Shown here: positions 11,884 to 22,605 of the stretch, in pieces
Position numbering within the stretch: position 1 is the stretch's first letter
Layout: the number at the start of each line of letters is the position of its first letter
Assembly (NCBI GenBank): GCA_902601785.1
Contig: CACKOH010000003.1
Location: forward strand, 29,337-93,336
Direction: 5' to 3'
Source: an uncultured Pelagibacteraceae bacterium
GTDB lineage: Bacteria > Pseudomonadota > Alphaproteobacteria > Pelagibacterales > Pelagibacteraceae
Length of the DNA: 64,000 nucleotides
Translations under genes and position numbers: made by a program
The notes under the pieces: model-generated
Seen by the model: only the letters and a program-made list of their open reading frames with translations
Told to the model about the DNA's origin: nothing
The model's database searches: none

Positions 11884-12209
11884 TATTTTAGATTAAATAT
11901 AATAATTATTGTTAAAAATGAAATACCTATAGCAGAAATATACAATAGTCTGTTTGCGACATTTTTGATTTTTTCATTAGCAATATAATCCTCAAAAACC
12001 TCACTAATAGTTAAAGATGAGAAAAAAAATGCAAATATAATAAATAAACTAAAGAGAAATTTATTTATTGGGGTGACAAAAAAATTTAAAATTTCCAAAT
12101 AGCCTTGATCGTAAATAGATACGAAACTTAATATAAACCAAAGCATAAGAGGCAATAAAATTACCGATGAAGCTTTTGTGAAAATCCATTTTTTTGTTGC
12201 TAAATTCAT
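11883..12209 (-). CDS. sdhD: Succinate dehydrogenase membrane anchor subunit D
   Basis: A short protein of about 108 residues with three hydrophobic segments (roughly residues 12-32, 45-65 and 83-105). By position between sdhC and sdhA it is the second membrane anchor of complex II, which helps form the quinone and haem sites. SdhD sequences diverge fast, so the assignment rests mainly on context, topology and length. I chose the ATG at 12209 ([10 protein letters not shown]). A longer reading from a TTG at 12230 would overlap sdhC by 20 bases and add seven residues that do not look like part of the family. Confidence 0.85.
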   Translation of the reverse strand: MNLATKKWIFTKASSVILLPLMLWFILSFVSIYDQGYLEILNFFVTPINKFLFSLFIIFAFFFSSLTISEVFEDYIANEKIKNVANRLLYISAIGISFLTIIIIFNLK

Positions 12210-12210
12210 A

Positions 12211-12594
12211 TTAAAAAAAATTTCTACCAACTAAATAAATAACTACTGTAAGCAGGAATGAACCAAATATAACAAGCAAGCCTGTTATACGAGTTGTTTT
12301 TAATTCAAAACCATACCCCATATCCATTATTAGATGTCGTATTTCACTTAAAACTTGGAAACTAAATGACCAAACGATACCTAAAACAACAAATTTACCA
12401 AAAAATGAATTAAGAAAAAAATTTATTAAAGTGTAATTTTCTTCCCCTAGAATTAACCAGCCAGACCACAAACAAATAAATGTAATAGCTATAATATTAA
12501 TTATACCAGTTATTCTATGAGAAATTGATACCAATGAAGAGATATGCCATCTATAAATTTGTATATGTGGTGAAAGTGGTTTTTTATCTTCCAT
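12211..12594 (-). CDS. sdhC: Succinate dehydrogenase cytochrome b556 subunit
   Basis: About 127 residues. It begins with the SdhC signature KPLSPHIQIYRWHISSLVSISHRITG, which contains the quinone-site serine and arginine, and has the haem-ligand histidine in LSEIRHLIMDMG. Three transmembrane segments are visible. It anchors SdhAB and binds haem b with SdhD. Two ATGs are possible (12603 and 12594). The second gives the usual start just before KPLSPH, and both lie inside the end of asd, which overlaps this gene in another frame. The overlap suggests translational coupling with asd. Confidence 0.93.
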   Translation of the reverse strand: MEDKKPLSPHIQIYRWHISSLVSISHRITGIINIIAITFICLWSGWLILGEENYTLINFFLNSFFGKFVVLGIVWSFSFQVLSEIRHLIMDMGYGFELKTTRITGLLVIFGSFLLTVVIYLVGRNFF

Positions 12595-13594
12595 AAAAAT
12601 CATTTGTAATCAAACTTTCAGCGATTTGTACTGCGTTCAATGCCGCCCCTTTTACTAAATTATCTGATACGATCCACAAATTTATTGTATTTTCACGAGA
12701 CTCATCCAATCTTATTCTTGAAATAAAAGTTTCAAATTTATCCTCAGCTTCTACTGGTGTTATATAACCCCCATCCTGATGTTCATCTATAACCTTACAC
12801 CCAGGGGAAGTAGATAGAACTTTTCTTATTTCATCCAAATTACATTTTTTATTAAATTCTACATTTGCACTAATACAGTGAGAAACAAGAACAGGTATCC
12901 TAACACAAGTAGAAGTTACTTTAATTTTTTTATCTAAAATTTTTTTTATTTCGTCAGTCGTTTTTTGTTCCTCTTTTGTGTAACCATTTTCTAAAAAACT
13001 ATCAATATGAGGAATTGCATTAAAGGCTATTTGTTTAGTAAAATTTTTTGAGTCTATTTCTTTATTTTGAAAATAATCCTCTGTTTGAGATAATAATTCA
13101 TCCATAGCTGACTTACCTGCTCCTGATACTGACTGATAAGTAGAGGCGACTACACGATTTATATTATACAAATCATGCAAGGGTTTTAAAGCCACAACAA
13201 CTGGAATCACTGAACAATTAGCATTAGCGATAATATTTTTATTTTTTACATCAGATAATTTTTTTGAATTAACTTCAGGAACAATTAATGGAATATCAGG
13301 GTCTTTTCTAAAATATTTTGAATTGTCTATAACAATAGTTTTTTTAGCAGCAACATGAGCCCATTTTTCAGCTACCCCGCTTCCTGCTGCAAAAAAAGCT
13401 ATTTTAACAGAGGAAAAATCAAATTTTTCAAGGTCAGTTACTGTATGTTCTTTTCCATTATAATTTACTTTTTTTCCTTCACTTTTTTTTGAAGCCAGTA
13501 AAAAAAGATTTTCAATATTTATTTTTTTTTTCTCTAAAATTTCTATTATTTTTCTACCAACATTTCCTGTTGCGCCTACAATTGCAATATTCAT
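12584..13594 (-). CDS. asd: Aspartate-semialdehyde dehydrogenase
   Basis: A 336-residue enzyme that reduces aspartyl phosphate to aspartate semialdehyde, the branch point to lysine/diaminopimelate, threonine and methionine. NADP-binding GATGNVGRKI is at residues 7-16. The catalytic cysteine is in NANCSVIPV (Cys127), and the family's substrate arginine and histidine lie in RIPVLVSHCISANVEF and around FISRIR. It sits between dmdA (21 bases upstream) and sdhC (overlapping). Partner dapF is 12 kb away on the other strand. Confidence 0.95.
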   Translation of the reverse strand: MNIAIVGATGNVGRKIIEILEKKKINIENLFLLASKKSEGKKVNYNGKEHTVTDLEKFDFSSVKIAFFAAGSGVAEKWAHVAAKKTIVIDNSKYFRKDPDIPLIVPEVNSKKLSDVKNKNIIANANCSVIPVVVALKPLHDLYNINRVVASTYQSVSGAGKSAMDELLSQTEDYFQNKEIDSKNFTKQIAFNAIPHIDSFLENGYTKEEQKTTDEIKKILDKKIKVTSTCVRIPVLVSHCISANVEFNKKCNLDEIRKVLSTSPGCKVIDEHQDGGYITPVEAEDKFETFISRIRLDESRENTINLWIVSDNLVKGAALNAVQIAESLITNDFYGR

Positions 13595-13615
13595 AACACT
13601 AAAAGACTTTTAATT

Positions 13616-14725
13616 TTAAACGAGTGGCAAATCACAAACAGTACCCACATATATTTTTTCATTTATTTCTATATTAAACTGATTTTTTGTATTCCAGTAG
13701 GGTTTATTAATCATTGCAATTCCAATAACTTTATCAAATGTGGGTGAATAAGTTGCCGATCTAATATATCCAACTATTTCTTGGTTATCAGCAAATAAAG
13801 TCTTTTCGCAATACATATCAATTTTATTATGATCAATTTTTACACCCATAAGTTTTCTAGTTATTCCTTTTTCTTTTATTTTTTTTAGTTTTTCTTTACC
13901 TAAAAAATTAACATCACTGTCTAAATGAATAAATTTATCAAAATTTGCTTCAAAAGGATTGTCTCTATTGTCAAAGTCATTTCCATAAGATAACAAATTG
14001 CCTTCAATTCTCTCTATTAAATTTGGGCAACCCGGCTTAACATTAAATTCTTTTCCCTCTTCAAACAAATAATCATATAAATTCTGACCTGCAATGTCAT
14101 TGTCAACATATATTTCAAATCCGCCTTGTTTGGACCATCCAGACCTTGCAATGAAATATTTGTGACCTTTTAATTCAAAATAATCAAAGTTAAAAAATTT
14201 TAATTTTCTAATCTCTTCACCGAATAGTTTTGACATTAAATCATCAGCCAAAGGTCCTTGAACAGCTAAGATATTTACATTTGGTTCATTAATTTCAACA
14301 TCAAATCTATTTCCAGCTGCAAGACCTTTTGCAAAAAATATTACATCTGCGTCGGCTATAGATAGCCACCATTTGTCTTCTGCAAGTTTATTAATTATTG
14401 GGTCATTAACCAAAAATCCATCATTATCGATTAATGGAGCGTAATAACATTTTCCAACTTTTGATTTAGATAAATCCCTACAAGTCATTAATTGAACTAA
14501 TTTAGATGAGTCTTTTCCAGAGATTTCAACTTGTCTCTCTGCTGCAACATCCCAAACTTGTACGTATTTTTTTAAGTGATGATAATCACTTTCTAACGAT
14601 TTAAATGATGCTGGAAGTAACATATGATTATAAACAGTGTAGCTACTCACACCATGAGCTTCTATTCTGTCAGTATAAGGTGTACTCCGTAATCTTCTTG
14701 ACTTTGCAATAGAAAAGTTTTTCAT
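13616..14725 (-). CDS. dmdA: DMSP demethylase, tetrahydrofolate-dependent
   Basis: A 369-residue protein of the GcvT/aminomethyltransferase fold. I recognise it as the SAR11 DmdA type from the N-terminal block [20 protein letters not shown] (here [16 protein letters not shown]), [10 protein letters not shown], and [16 protein letters not shown] followed by [20 protein letters not shown]. The length equals that of the characterised Pelagibacter enzyme as I remember it. DmdA moves a methyl group from dimethylsulfoniopropionate to tetrahydrofolate, giving methylmercaptopropionate and 5-methyl-THF. The neighbours agree: genes for the next two steps (dmdB and dmdC) lie just upstream in the same direction, and the start overlaps the hydrolase gene by 4 bases. 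Another GcvT-like demethylase is the only serious alternative. Confidence 0.9.
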   Translation of the reverse strand: MKNFSIAKSRRLRSTPYTDRIEAHGVSSYTVYNHMLLPASFKSLESDYHHLKKYVQVWDVAAERQVEISGKDSSKLVQLMTCRDLSKSKVGKCYYAPLIDNDGFLVNDPIINKLAEDKWWLSIADADVIFFAKGLAAGNRFDVEINEPNVNILAVQGPLADDLMSKLFGEEIRKLKFFNFDYFELKGHKYFIARSGWSKQGGFEIYVDNDIAGQNLYDYLFEEGKEFNVKPGCPNLIERIEGNLLSYGNDFDNRDNPFEANFDKFIHLDSDVNFLGKEKLKKIKEKGITRKLMGVKIDHNKIDMYCEKTLFADNQEIVGYIRSATYSPTFDKVIGIAMINKPYWNTKNQFNIEINEKIYVGTVCDLPLV

Positions 14726-15498
14726 TTTTTTAAAAATTCTAGGACCTTTTCTCTCATTTCAAATGCTTTTTCAATCATAATCATATGACCACAACCTTCG
14801 AAGACGTGAGTGGACGAATTTTTTACGAGATTTGAAAATTTTTTTCCTACTTCAATGTTTACCATCTTATCAAGGGCACCAAATATAAACATGCTAGGAC
14901 AATTTATTGAACTAGCGGCTTCTTTACCGTTGGAATAATTGTTACAAGCAATAAGATCAACAGCTAATATTTCGCTGATATCTCGGGGTGATTGAATTAT
15001 TCTTTCAATTGGATTCCCACCAATAAATTTTTTGGAACCCGCATATCCCCACTTCATCATCAATTTGACAGCATCAGAGTGACCATTTTTTGCTAATTCA
15101 ATCAAATCTGGATGAACTGGCATTTTATAGGAACCACCAACAAATATTAGTTTTTTTATTCTAGCTGAATATTTATGAGCAAATTCTAATATCTCTAAAC
15201 ATCCTTGAGAATGTCCAATTAAAACTAAATCATTTAAATTTAACTGATTAAATGCTTTTTCTAACCATTCTGTTATTTTTTCTATAGTATTTATACAAGG
15301 ACCATCAGAATTTCCATGTCCAGGTAAATCTATTGATAAAACATTAAAATTTTGATTTGAAAAAAATTGCTCTGTTAAAGACCAAACAATATGTGACATC
15401 CCACTTCCATGCAAAAATACAATTGTTTGTTTTTTTGGATCAATGCCTTGCCCTGCATCTGATGCATGGACATTTTTATTTTCTAATTGGAAAATCAA
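14722..15498 (-). CDS. Alpha/beta hydrolase in the DMSP demethylation cluster
   Basis: A 258-residue alpha/beta-hydrolase-fold protein. The oxyanion region is [13 protein letters not shown], the nucleophile elbow is GHSQG (Ser97), the acid is likely the Asp in IFGALDKMV, and the histidine is in [11 protein letters not shown]. No signal peptide is visible, so it should be cytoplasmic. It overlaps dmdA by 4 bases and lies 8 bases after dmdB, which strongly suggests co-expression with DMSP demethylation. Its substrate cannot be read from sequence; a thioesterase acting on a methylthio-acyl-CoA intermediate, or a salvage esterase, are guesses from context only. Confidence 0.85.
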   Translation of the reverse strand: MIFQLENKNVHASDAGQGIDPKKQTIVFLHGSGMSHIVWSLTEQFFSNQNFNVLSIDLPGHGNSDGPCINTIEKITEWLEKAFNQLNLNDLVLIGHSQGCLEILEFAHKYSARIKKLIFVGGSYKMPVHPDLIELAKNGHSDAVKLMMKWGYAGSKKFIGGNPIERIIQSPRDISEILAVDLIACNNYSNGKEAASSINCPSMFIFGALDKMVNIEVGKKFSNLVKNSSTHVFEGCGHMIMIEKAFEMREKVLEFLKK

Positions 15499-15506
15499 AT
15501 AATTAC

Positions 15507-17123
15507 CTAGAATTGTTTTCTTAGTTCAAACTTCTGAATTTTTCCCGTAGAAGTTTTTGGTAACTCACAGAAAATTACTTTTTTTGGAACTTTAAATCCT
15601 GCTAAAGTTTCTTTACAAAAATCTATTAATTCTTTTTCACTTGCTGGTTTGTCTTTAACCATTTCGATAAAGGCACATGGAACTTCACCCCATTTTTCAT
15701 CAGGTTTTGCAACCACAGCTGCAATAGAAACAGAAGGGTGTTTAGAAAGAGTATTTTCTATTTCAATTGAAGATATATTTTCTCCTCCAGATATAATTAT
15801 ATCTTTAGATCTATCTTGTATTTTGACGTATCCATCTGGATGCATCACGGCTAAATCTCCAGTATGAAACCAGCCACCTTTCATGGCTTTATCTGTAGCT
15901 TCTTTATCTTTAAAATATCCCTTCATAACTATATTGCCCCTTATCATTATTTCACCTATAGTTTTGCCATCCTTTGGAACTTCTTTCATAGTTTCAGGAT
16001 CTAAAATAGTTACGCCTTCAGTATTTGGATATCTTACTCCCTGTCTCGCTTTGATTTCATTTTGTTTATCTTCATCAAAATCATTCCACTCATCATTCCA
16101 TGCACATTGAGTAACATGTCCATATGTCTCTGTTAAACCATAAACATGCATTACCTCAAAACCAAGTGCTTTCATTTTTTTAAAAATTACACTTGGTGGA
16201 GGAGCACCAGCAGTCAAAACATAAACTTTGTGATTTAATTTTTTTCTGTCAGCTTCTGGAGCGCCTGTAATCATATTTAAGACTATAGGTGCTCCACCAA
16301 AATGCGTTACGTCGTATCTATCAATTAGATCAAATATTTTTTTAATATCTATATTTCTTAAACAAATAGTTCTTCCATTTAACATTGGTATTGTCCAGGG
16401 ATAACACCATCCATTACAATGAAACATTGGCACAACTGTTAAAAAATTTAAACGATTAGGCATATTCCATGCAACTGAACTTCCTGTAGACATTAAATAA
16501 GCTCCTCTATGATGATAAACTACTCCTTTTGGATTTCCTGTAGTTCCAGAAGTATAACTTAACGAAATAGACTGCCATTCATCTTCAGGCATTTGCCAAT
16601 TGAAATTTTCATCTCCAGTGTTTAAAAAATTTTCATACTCCAGATCACCAATGGTTTCACACTTTGATTGATCAGCATATTTATCATTTATATCTATAAC
16701 TATAATTTTTTTATCTAAATTTTTTAAAGCTTTTTTGACCTCCACATGTAATTGTCTATCCACAACCAAAACTTTTGCATCACTGTGATTTAAAATATAA
16801 TTGATAGTATTTGCATCTAATCTAATATTAATTGTATTTAAAACTGCTCCTGTCATTGGGACAGAGTAGTGAGCTTCAAATATTTCCGGTGTATTAAACG
16901 CTAAGAATGAAACTGTATCACCTTTTTTAATCCCAATTTTAGATAATGCACTAGCAAATTTTACTGCTCTTTGATAAACTTTGCTCCAAGTATAACTTCT
17001 GTCTTCATAAACGATTGCTTCATAATTTGGATAAATTTCTGTTGCTCTTTTTAAAAATGTTAGAGGTGTTAAAGGAACATGGTTGGCTTCATTTTTGTCC
17101 AAATTAGTATCGTAATGATTCAT
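15507..17123 (-). CDS. dmdB: Acyl-CoA synthetase, probable methylmercaptopropionate-CoA ligase
   Basis: A 538-residue AMP-forming acyl-CoA ligase. The phosphate-binding motif is SYTSGTTGNPKGVVYHHRG, the adenylate motif is HVYGLTETYGH, the hinge is GWFHTGDLAVMHPDGYVKIQDRSKDII, and the C-terminal catalytic lysine is in PKTSTGKIQK (Lys528). It activates a short or medium carboxylic acid with CoA. Because it sits directly beside dmdC and next to dmdA, the best reading is DmdB, which makes methylmercaptopropionyl-CoA. Sequence alone could equally fit a general short-chain acyl-CoA synthetase. One base separates it from dmdC. Confidence 0.85.
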   Translation of the reverse strand: MNHYDTNLDKNEANHVPLTPLTFLKRATEIYPNYEAIVYEDRSYTWSKVYQRAVKFASALSKIGIKKGDTVSFLAFNTPEIFEAHYSVPMTGAVLNTINIRLDANTINYILNHSDAKVLVVDRQLHVEVKKALKNLDKKIIVIDINDKYADQSKCETIGDLEYENFLNTGDENFNWQMPEDEWQSISLSYTSGTTGNPKGVVYHHRGAYLMSTGSSVAWNMPNRLNFLTVVPMFHCNGWCYPWTIPMLNGRTICLRNIDIKKIFDLIDRYDVTHFGGAPIVLNMITGAPEADRKKLNHKVYVLTAGAPPPSVIFKKMKALGFEVMHVYGLTETYGHVTQCAWNDEWNDFDEDKQNEIKARQGVRYPNTEGVTILDPETMKEVPKDGKTIGEIMIRGNIVMKGYFKDKEATDKAMKGGWFHTGDLAVMHPDGYVKIQDRSKDIIISGGENISSIEIENTLSKHPSVSIAAVVAKPDEKWGEVPCAFIEMVKDKPASEKELIDFCKETLAGFKVPKKVIFCELPKTSTGKIQKFELRKQF

Positions 17124-17124
17124 C

Positions 17125-18888
17125 CTAAATAAATTTAAATTTCATAATATTGGAACTACCTGAAATTGCAGATTTATAATGATATTCTGCTCTAGGTAAT
17201 ACCTTTTCAAAATAAAATTTAGCTGTATTAATTTTATCTGAGTAAAAGTCTTTATTTTTTTCGTAGTCATTAAAACTAACTTCTAAAACTTTAATCCAAG
17301 AATAAGCAATTGAAACGTATCCAAGTGTTCTTAAATAATCGTTTGCTGCCGCACTTACATCGTCTTTTTCAATTTTACATTGATCACTGATCCAACCTGT
17401 AAACTTAGATAATATATCCAAGTAATGATTTAATTCTTTTGAAAAAGTTTCAACTTTTCCTTTTTTACTATCACACTCAGACTTAACCATGCCTAAGAAT
17501 CTCTCAATTATATTGCCATTTTTGTTTGATAATTTTCTAAATACTAAATCTGCAGCTTGAACTGAGTTTGTTCCTTCATAAATAGGAGTAATACGATTAT
17601 CTCTATATAATTGCTCTATTCCTTGATCTTTTGTATAGCCATAACCTCCGTGTATCTGCATTGCGTCATTTGTTATCTCCATAGCTAAATCACTAAACAA
17701 CGATTTTACCACAGGTGTCATTAATGAAACATAATCAGATGCTTCTTGTTTTATTTTTTCATCAGGATGATAAAGGCTAACCTCCGTTTGTTGAGATAAC
17801 CAAAAACATAATGCTCTTTCTCCTTCAATTATTGATTTCATATTTAACAAAGATTTTCTTATGTCAGCATGTTCAATTATAAAATCTGCACCATTTGTTG
17901 ATTTTGTATTATTTGTTTTCCCTTGTTTTCTCTCTTTAGCATATGCAAGAGAGTTCTGATAAGCAATTTCAGATAGACCTAAACCTTGTATACCAACTAC
18001 AATCCTCTCTAAATTCATCATTGTAAACATTGCACTTAAACCTTTGTCTTTAGCTCCAATCATATAGCCAGTTGCATCATCAAAATTTAAGACACATGTA
18101 GCTGAACCTTTTATTCCCATTTTACTTTCAATAGATCCTGTTGATACCCCATTCCTTGGGCCAACAGTTCCGTCCTCATTGACTATAAATTTAGGTACTA
18201 AAAATAAACTTATGCCTTTAGTTCCAGCTGGAGAGTCTGTGGCTCTAGCAATTACGAGATGAATAATATTTTCTGTTAGGTCTTGATCACCAGAAGTGAT
18301 GAATATTTTCTGACCACTTAGTTTATATGTTCCATCAGTTTGTTTTTCTGCTTTAGTCTTTAAAAGCCCTAAATCAGTTCCACAAACTGGTTCAGTTAAA
18401 CACATCGTGCCACTCCATTTACCCTCAACCATTTTAGGTAAATATTTGTTCTTTATTTCCTCTGTAGCATGACGATTAATACAATTATAAGCTCCAATAC
18501 TTAATTCACTATAAAGTTTAAATGACAAACTCGCAGAAGATAACATTTCGTCAAAAAACGCGCTCACAGTTTTAGGCATCCCTTGACCACCATATTTTGG
18601 ATCACAAGATAATGATGTCCATCCATCTTCTATATATTTTTGGTATGCCTCTTTATAGCCTGGGGGGGTTCTAACAACTCCATTTTCTAAAACTGCAGGA
18701 TTTTCATCCCCTACTTTTGCAAGTGGTAAAATTAAATTTTGATTTATTTTGGCTGCTTCTTCTAAAATATCTTTTACCAAATCAGAATTAACTTCATTAT
18801 ACTTTTCTAATTCATTGTAGTATTTATTGTCTCTTAACTTATCATAAAGAAACATCATATCTTTTACTGGAGCTGTATAACTTGGCAT
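17125..18888 (-). CDS. dmdC: Acyl-CoA dehydrogenase, probable methylmercaptopropionyl-CoA dehydrogenase
   Basis: A 587-residue FAD acyl-CoA dehydrogenase of the long form with a C-terminal extension, as in DmdC and FadE-like proteins. It shows MCLTEPVCGTDLGLLKTKA and GQKIFITSGDQD (flavin and substrate binding), MQIHGGYGYTKDQGIEQLYRD, and the catalytic base in IYEGTNSVQ (Glu438). It would form methylthioacryloyl-CoA from MMPA-CoA and pass electrons to ETF. Lengths near 590 and adjacency to dmdB and dmdA support DmdC. No dmdD (hydratase) gene follows, so the last step must be encoded elsewhere. Confidence 0.86.
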   Translation of the reverse strand: MPSYTAPVKDMMFLYDKLRDNKYYNELEKYNEVNSDLVKDILEEAAKINQNLILPLAKVGDENPAVLENGVVRTPPGYKEAYQKYIEDGWTSLSCDPKYGGQGMPKTVSAFFDEMLSSASLSFKLYSELSIGAYNCINRHATEEIKNKYLPKMVEGKWSGTMCLTEPVCGTDLGLLKTKAEKQTDGTYKLSGQKIFITSGDQDLTENIIHLVIARATDSPAGTKGISLFLVPKFIVNEDGTVGPRNGVSTGSIESKMGIKGSATCVLNFDDATGYMIGAKDKGLSAMFTMMNLERIVVGIQGLGLSEIAYQNSLAYAKERKQGKTNNTKSTNGADFIIEHADIRKSLLNMKSIIEGERALCFWLSQQTEVSLYHPDEKIKQEASDYVSLMTPVVKSLFSDLAMEITNDAMQIHGGYGYTKDQGIEQLYRDNRITPIYEGTNSVQAADLVFRKLSNKNGNIIERFLGMVKSECDSKKGKVETFSKELNHYLDILSKFTGWISDQCKIEKDDVSAAANDYLRTLGYVSIAYSWIKVLEVSFNDYEKNKDFYSDKINTAKFYFEKVLPRAEYHYKSAISGSSNIMKFKFI

Positions 18889-18914
18889 TTTAAAAGTTTA
18901 GAATAATTATAGAT

Positions 18915-20021
18915 TTATTGCAATTTTGAAATTATCGCATCACCCATTGCTGAAGTTGATGCCTGTTTCATTCCATCTGATAGAATATCTTTAGTTCTCA
19001 AACCATCATTTAATACCTGCTGTACTGCTTTTTCTAATGCATCAGCCTCATTATCTAAATCTAAAGAATACCTTAAAGCCATAGCAAAGCTTAAAATAGA
19101 AGCAATAGGATTTGCAATAGATTTACCAGCAATATCTGGTGCTGAACCATGAATAGGTTCGTACATCGCTCTCATTTCTCCATCTTTATTTTTTGCTCCT
19201 AAAGATGCAGAAGGTAATAGACCTAAAGAGCCTGTTAGCATTGATGCTTGATCTGAAAGCATATCACCAAATAAATTATCAGTTACAATTACATCAAATT
19301 GCTTAGGATTTCTTAATAGTTGCATTGCACAATTATCAGCAAGCATATGGCTTAATTCTACATCTTTAAATTCTTTATCATGAAGTTCTTGTACTTCTTC
19401 CTTCCATAACTGTCCGGCTTCCATAACGTTTGATTTTTCACATGAGGTTACTTTATTGGATCTTTTTCTTGCTAGGTCGAATGCAATACGTGCTACCCTA
19501 GCGATTTCATTAGTCGTATATGTATGGGTATTTATTCCTTTTCTTTCTCCATTTTCAATCGGTTTAATTCCTCTTGGTTCACCAAAATATATTCCACCAG
19601 TAAGCTCTCTAACAATCATTATATCTAATCCTGAAACTACCTCTGGTTTTAATGTTGATGCGCTTACCAATTGTTCAAAGCATATTGCTGGTCGTAAATT
19701 AGCAAATAGTTTTAATTCCTTTCTAAGTTTTAGCAATGCTCTTTCTGGTTTTTTAGAAAATTCTACTTCATCCCATTTTGGTCCTCCCACCGCACCTAAC
19801 ATAACAACTTCACTCTCCAAAGCTTTATAAAATACTTCGTCAGTAATTGGAGTGCCATGTTTGTCATAAGAACAACCACCAGCAAGATCTTCATCTATTT
19901 CAAAATCTAAAGATTTTTTGTCGTTGAACCAGTTAATAATTTTTTTCACTTCACGAATTACTTCTGGTCCAATACCGTCACCAGGCAATAAAAGAATTTT
20001 TCTTTTTTTTACCTTAATCAT
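18915..20021 (-). CDS. leuB: 3-isopropylmalate dehydrogenase
   Basis: A 368-residue NAD-dependent decarboxylating dehydrogenase. It begins with [17 protein letters not shown] and has the substrate arginines around [17 protein letters not shown], the tyrosine in [15 protein letters not shown], and the metal aspartates in [17 protein letters not shown]. It completes the isomerisation and oxidation branch of leucine synthesis after LeuCD. The start overlaps the end of leuD by 8 bases, so the order leuC-leuD-leuB is a coupled unit. The dmd genes follow 26 bases downstream. Confidence 0.96.
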   Translation of the reverse strand: MIKVKKRKILLLPGDGIGPEVIREVKKIINWFNDKKSLDFEIDEDLAGGCSYDKHGTPITDEVFYKALESEVVMLGAVGGPKWDEVEFSKKPERALLKLRKELKLFANLRPAICFEQLVSASTLKPEVVSGLDIMIVRELTGGIYFGEPRGIKPIENGERKGINTHTYTTNEIARVARIAFDLARKRSNKVTSCEKSNVMEAGQLWKEEVQELHDKEFKDVELSHMLADNCAMQLLRNPKQFDVIVTDNLFGDMLSDQASMLTGSLGLLPSASLGAKNKDGEMRAMYEPIHGSAPDIAGKSIANPIASILSFAMALRYSLDLDNEADALEKAVQQVLNDGLRTKDILSDGMKQASTSAMGDAIISKLQ

Positions 20022-20619
20022 TAAAAATCCATGGTTTTTTAGTTTTTAAACTATTTTCAAAAGTTTTAATTTTGTCTACTTTTTTTAAAGATAAAGCAAT
20101 GTCATCAAGGCCTTCTAGTAAACACTTTTTCTTAAATGGATCTATTTCAAATTTAATTTCGTTATTACCATAAACAATTACTTGTTCATTTAAATCAACT
20201 GAGATTTCTTCTTTTCTAATTGCATATTCTGAAATCTCTTTTATTTTTTCCTCATCAAGAATAATTGGCAAAATACCATTCTTAAAGCAATTACTATAAA
20301 AAATATCTGCATAACTTGAGCTAATTACACATGTAATTCCAAAATCTAGCAATGCCCATGGAGCATGTTCTCTTGATGAACCGCATCCAAAATTTTTTCC
20401 AGCAATCAAAATTTTGGATTTATTGAAGGGATCCTTGTTAAGAATAAAATTTTCAATTTCTTTTCCTTGATCATCATATCTCATCTCAAAAAACAAGTTT
20501 TTTCCAAGTCCAGTTCTTTTAATAGTTTTCAAAAATTGCTTAGGAATAATCATATCTGTATCAATATTAACTATTGGCAGATATGCAGGAATACTCTTTA
20601 GTGTATTAAACTTTTGCAT
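20014..20619 (-). CDS. leuD: 3-isopropylmalate dehydratase small subunit
   Basis: A 201-residue aconitase-fold swivel domain. Diagnostic segments are [20 protein letters not shown] and [21 protein letters not shown], followed by [19 protein letters not shown]. With LeuC it converts 2-isopropylmalate to 3-isopropylmalate. The start touches the stop of leuC (no gap) and the end overlaps leuB. The length is normal for the small subunit. Confidence 0.96.
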   Translation of the reverse strand: MQKFNTLKSIPAYLPIVNIDTDMIIPKQFLKTIKRTGLGKNLFFEMRYDDQGKEIENFILNKDPFNKSKILIAGKNFGCGSSREHAPWALLDFGITCVISSSYADIFYSNCFKNGILPIILDEEKIKEISEYAIRKEEISVDLNEQVIVYGNNEIKFEIDPFKKKCLLEGLDDIALSLKKVDKIKTFENSLKTKKPWIFND

Positions 20620-22023
20620 TTAATTTTGATACTTTCTAACATCATCAAGGTTTCCAGAAATTGCAGCTGCAGCTGCCATCCCTGGACTGACCAAATGAGT
20701 TCTGCCACCTCTACCTTGTCTACCCTCAAAATTTCTATTTGAAGTAGAAGCACATCTTTCCTCTGGCTTAAGCTTATCAGCATTCATGGCTAAACACATA
20801 GAACAGCCTGGCTCTCTCCACTCAAATCCTGAACTGATGAAAATCTTATCTAATCCCTCTTGCTCAGCTTGTTCTTTAACTAACCCAGATCCTGGAACTA
20901 CCATTGCATTAACGTGTGATGATATTTTTTTATCTTTTAAAATTTTTGCCGCCTCTCTTAAATCCTCAATTCTTCCGTTTGTACAACTTCCTATAAATAC
21001 TTTATCGATTTTTATATCAGTTGCTGACATATCAGGTTTTAGTCCCATGTATTTCAATGATCTTTCAATTGAATTCTTTTTATCTTCGTCTGTTTCAGTT
21101 TGTGGATTAGGAACTTTTCCATCAATTGTAATAACATCTTGTGGCGAAGTTCCCCATGTTATCATTGGCAAAATTTCCGCTGCATTTAAATTTATTTCCT
21201 TATCAAAATTTGCATCTTTGTCAGTCTTTAGACCGCTCCAGTAATTTAAAGCTTTTTCCCAATTTTGACCCTTCGGTGACATAGGTTTGCCTTTTAAATA
21301 CTCAAATATTTTTTCATCTGGTGCAATCAATCCTGCTCTTGCTCCACCTTCAATTGTCATATTGCAAATTGTCATTCTTTGCTCAACGCTCAATGATCTT
21401 ATTAAATCTCCAGCATATTCTATTACACAACCTGTACCGCCAGCTGTACCAATTTTTCCAATTATCTGAAGAATTACGTCTTTTGAAGTGACACCAATCG
21501 GAAGTTTCCCATTAACATTAATTCTAAAATTTTTTGCTTTTTTTTGAACTAGTGTTTGTGTTGCTAAAACGTGTTCAACTTCTGACGTTCCAATTCCAAA
21601 TGCTAAAGCACCAAAGGCTCCATGGGTTGCAGTATGACTATCACCACATACAATAACAGTACCTGGTTGAGTAAAGCCCTGTTCTGGACCTATGATATGC
21701 ACAATTCCTTGTCGTCTGTCATCCATTCCAAAAAGTTGAATACCAAACTCCTTACAATTTGTATTTAAAGTATCTACTTGTATTTTAGATTCTTGATCAG
21801 CTATTCCTTTAGTTCTGTCAGTAGTTGGAACATTATGATCTGCAACTGCAAGTGTTAGATCAGGATGTCTTACTTTCCTATTTGAATTTCTTAATCCTTC
21901 AAATGCTTGTGGACTTGTCACTTCATGAATTAAATGTCTATCAACAAAAATAAGCGCTGTTCCATCATCCTGTTGATCAACCAAGTGATCATTCCATATT
22001 TTATCGTAAAGTGTTGTGGACAT
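20620..22023 (-). CDS. leuC: 3-isopropylmalate dehydratase large subunit
   Basis: A 467-residue 4Fe-4S aconitase-family enzyme. It starts with [11 protein letters not shown] and has [28 protein letters not shown] and the cluster ligands in IGSCTNGR and [25 protein letters not shown] is the conserved C-terminal block. It is the catalytic partner of LeuD, to which it is joined without a gap. The stretch from rplS to leuC has only 11 intergenic bases, so leucine genes may be read with the ribosomal genes upstream. Confidence 0.97.
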   Translation of the reverse strand: MSTTLYDKIWNDHLVDQQDDGTALIFVDRHLIHEVTSPQAFEGLRNSNRKVRHPDLTLAVADHNVPTTDRTKGIADQESKIQVDTLNTNCKEFGIQLFGMDDRRQGIVHIIGPEQGFTQPGTVIVCGDSHTATHGAFGALAFGIGTSEVEHVLATQTLVQKKAKNFRINVNGKLPIGVTSKDVILQIIGKIGTAGGTGCVIEYAGDLIRSLSVEQRMTICNMTIEGGARAGLIAPDEKIFEYLKGKPMSPKGQNWEKALNYWSGLKTDKDANFDKEINLNAAEILPMITWGTSPQDVITIDGKVPNPQTETDEDKKNSIERSLKYMGLKPDMSATDIKIDKVFIGSCTNGRIEDLREAAKILKDKKISSHVNAMVVPGSGLVKEQAEQEGLDKIFISSGFEWREPGCSMCLAMNADKLKPEERCASTSNRNFEGRQGRGGRTHLVSPGMAAAAAISGNLDDVRKYQN

Positions 22024-22034
22024 TGAAAAAAAAA

Positions 22035-22589
22035 TTATTTTTTTTCTGAAGGGCTTTCTAATTTTTTTTCTTCTTTAGAAGCCTCTTCTTTCGGTGCCTC
22101 CTCAGCTTTAACAGCATTATCTTGTACCGCTTCTGTTTTAGGGGCTTCCTCTTTTGTAGCCTCAGCAGCTGGGGCAACATTTTCTTCCGTTACAGTCTCT
22201 GGCTTAACACCGATATCAATACCAATTTTTTTTCTTATTTTTTCTGCAATTCTTGCTGATTTACCTGTTCTATCTCTTAAATAATATAGTTTTGCTCTTC
22301 TTACTTTACCTGATCTAATAACTTTAATTGAGTCTATTAAAGTTCCATATAAAGGAAATGTTCTTTCAACGCCTTCTCCAAATGAAATCTTTCTTACTGT
22401 AAAAGAAGAGTTTAAGTCTCTACTTTTTTTTGCAATACATACACCTTCGAAATATTGAATTCTCTCCTTTTTACCCTCAGTAATTCTTACCCCAACCTTA
22501 ACAACATCCCCTGGATAAAAATCTGGAATTTTTTTCTCAGAAAGAATTTTTTTTACGTTGTGTTGGTTTATTTCCTCAATAGTTTTCAT
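22035..22589 (-). CDS. rplS: Ribosomal protein L19 with a long acidic/alanine-rich tail
   Basis: Residues 1 to about 115 are a standard bL19 ([16 protein letters not shown], then [53 protein letters not shown]). It lies at the 30S-50S interface. About 65 further residues form a low-complexity tail rich in Ala, Glu, Lys, Pro and Thr. L19 is normally 115-130 residues, so the tail is an addition. I chose the ATG at 22589 ([11 protein letters not shown]), the usual L19 start; a TTG at 22604 would add only MININ. It follows trmD by 16 bases. Confidence 0.94.
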   Translation of the reverse strand: MKTIEEINQHNVKKILSEKKIPDFYPGDVVKVGVRITEGKKERIQYFEGVCIAKKSRDLNSSFTVRKISFGEGVERTFPLYGTLIDSIKVIRSGKVRRAKLYYLRDRTGKSARIAEKIRKKIGIDIGVKPETVTEENVAPAAEATKEEAPKTEAVQDNAVKAEEAPKEEASKEEKKLESPSEKK

Positions 22590-22605
22590 GTTTATATTAA
22601 TCAAA

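Noticed and set aside
19456..19830. Plus-strand open frame of 124 codons inside leuB
   Set aside because: The minus strand encodes a full and well-conserved LeuB. The opposite frame shows no signal, motif or ribosome binding site.
20786..21244. Plus-strand open frame of 152 codons inside leuC
   Set aside because: It is entirely antisense to conserved LeuC motifs including the cluster ligands. No independent evidence of coding.
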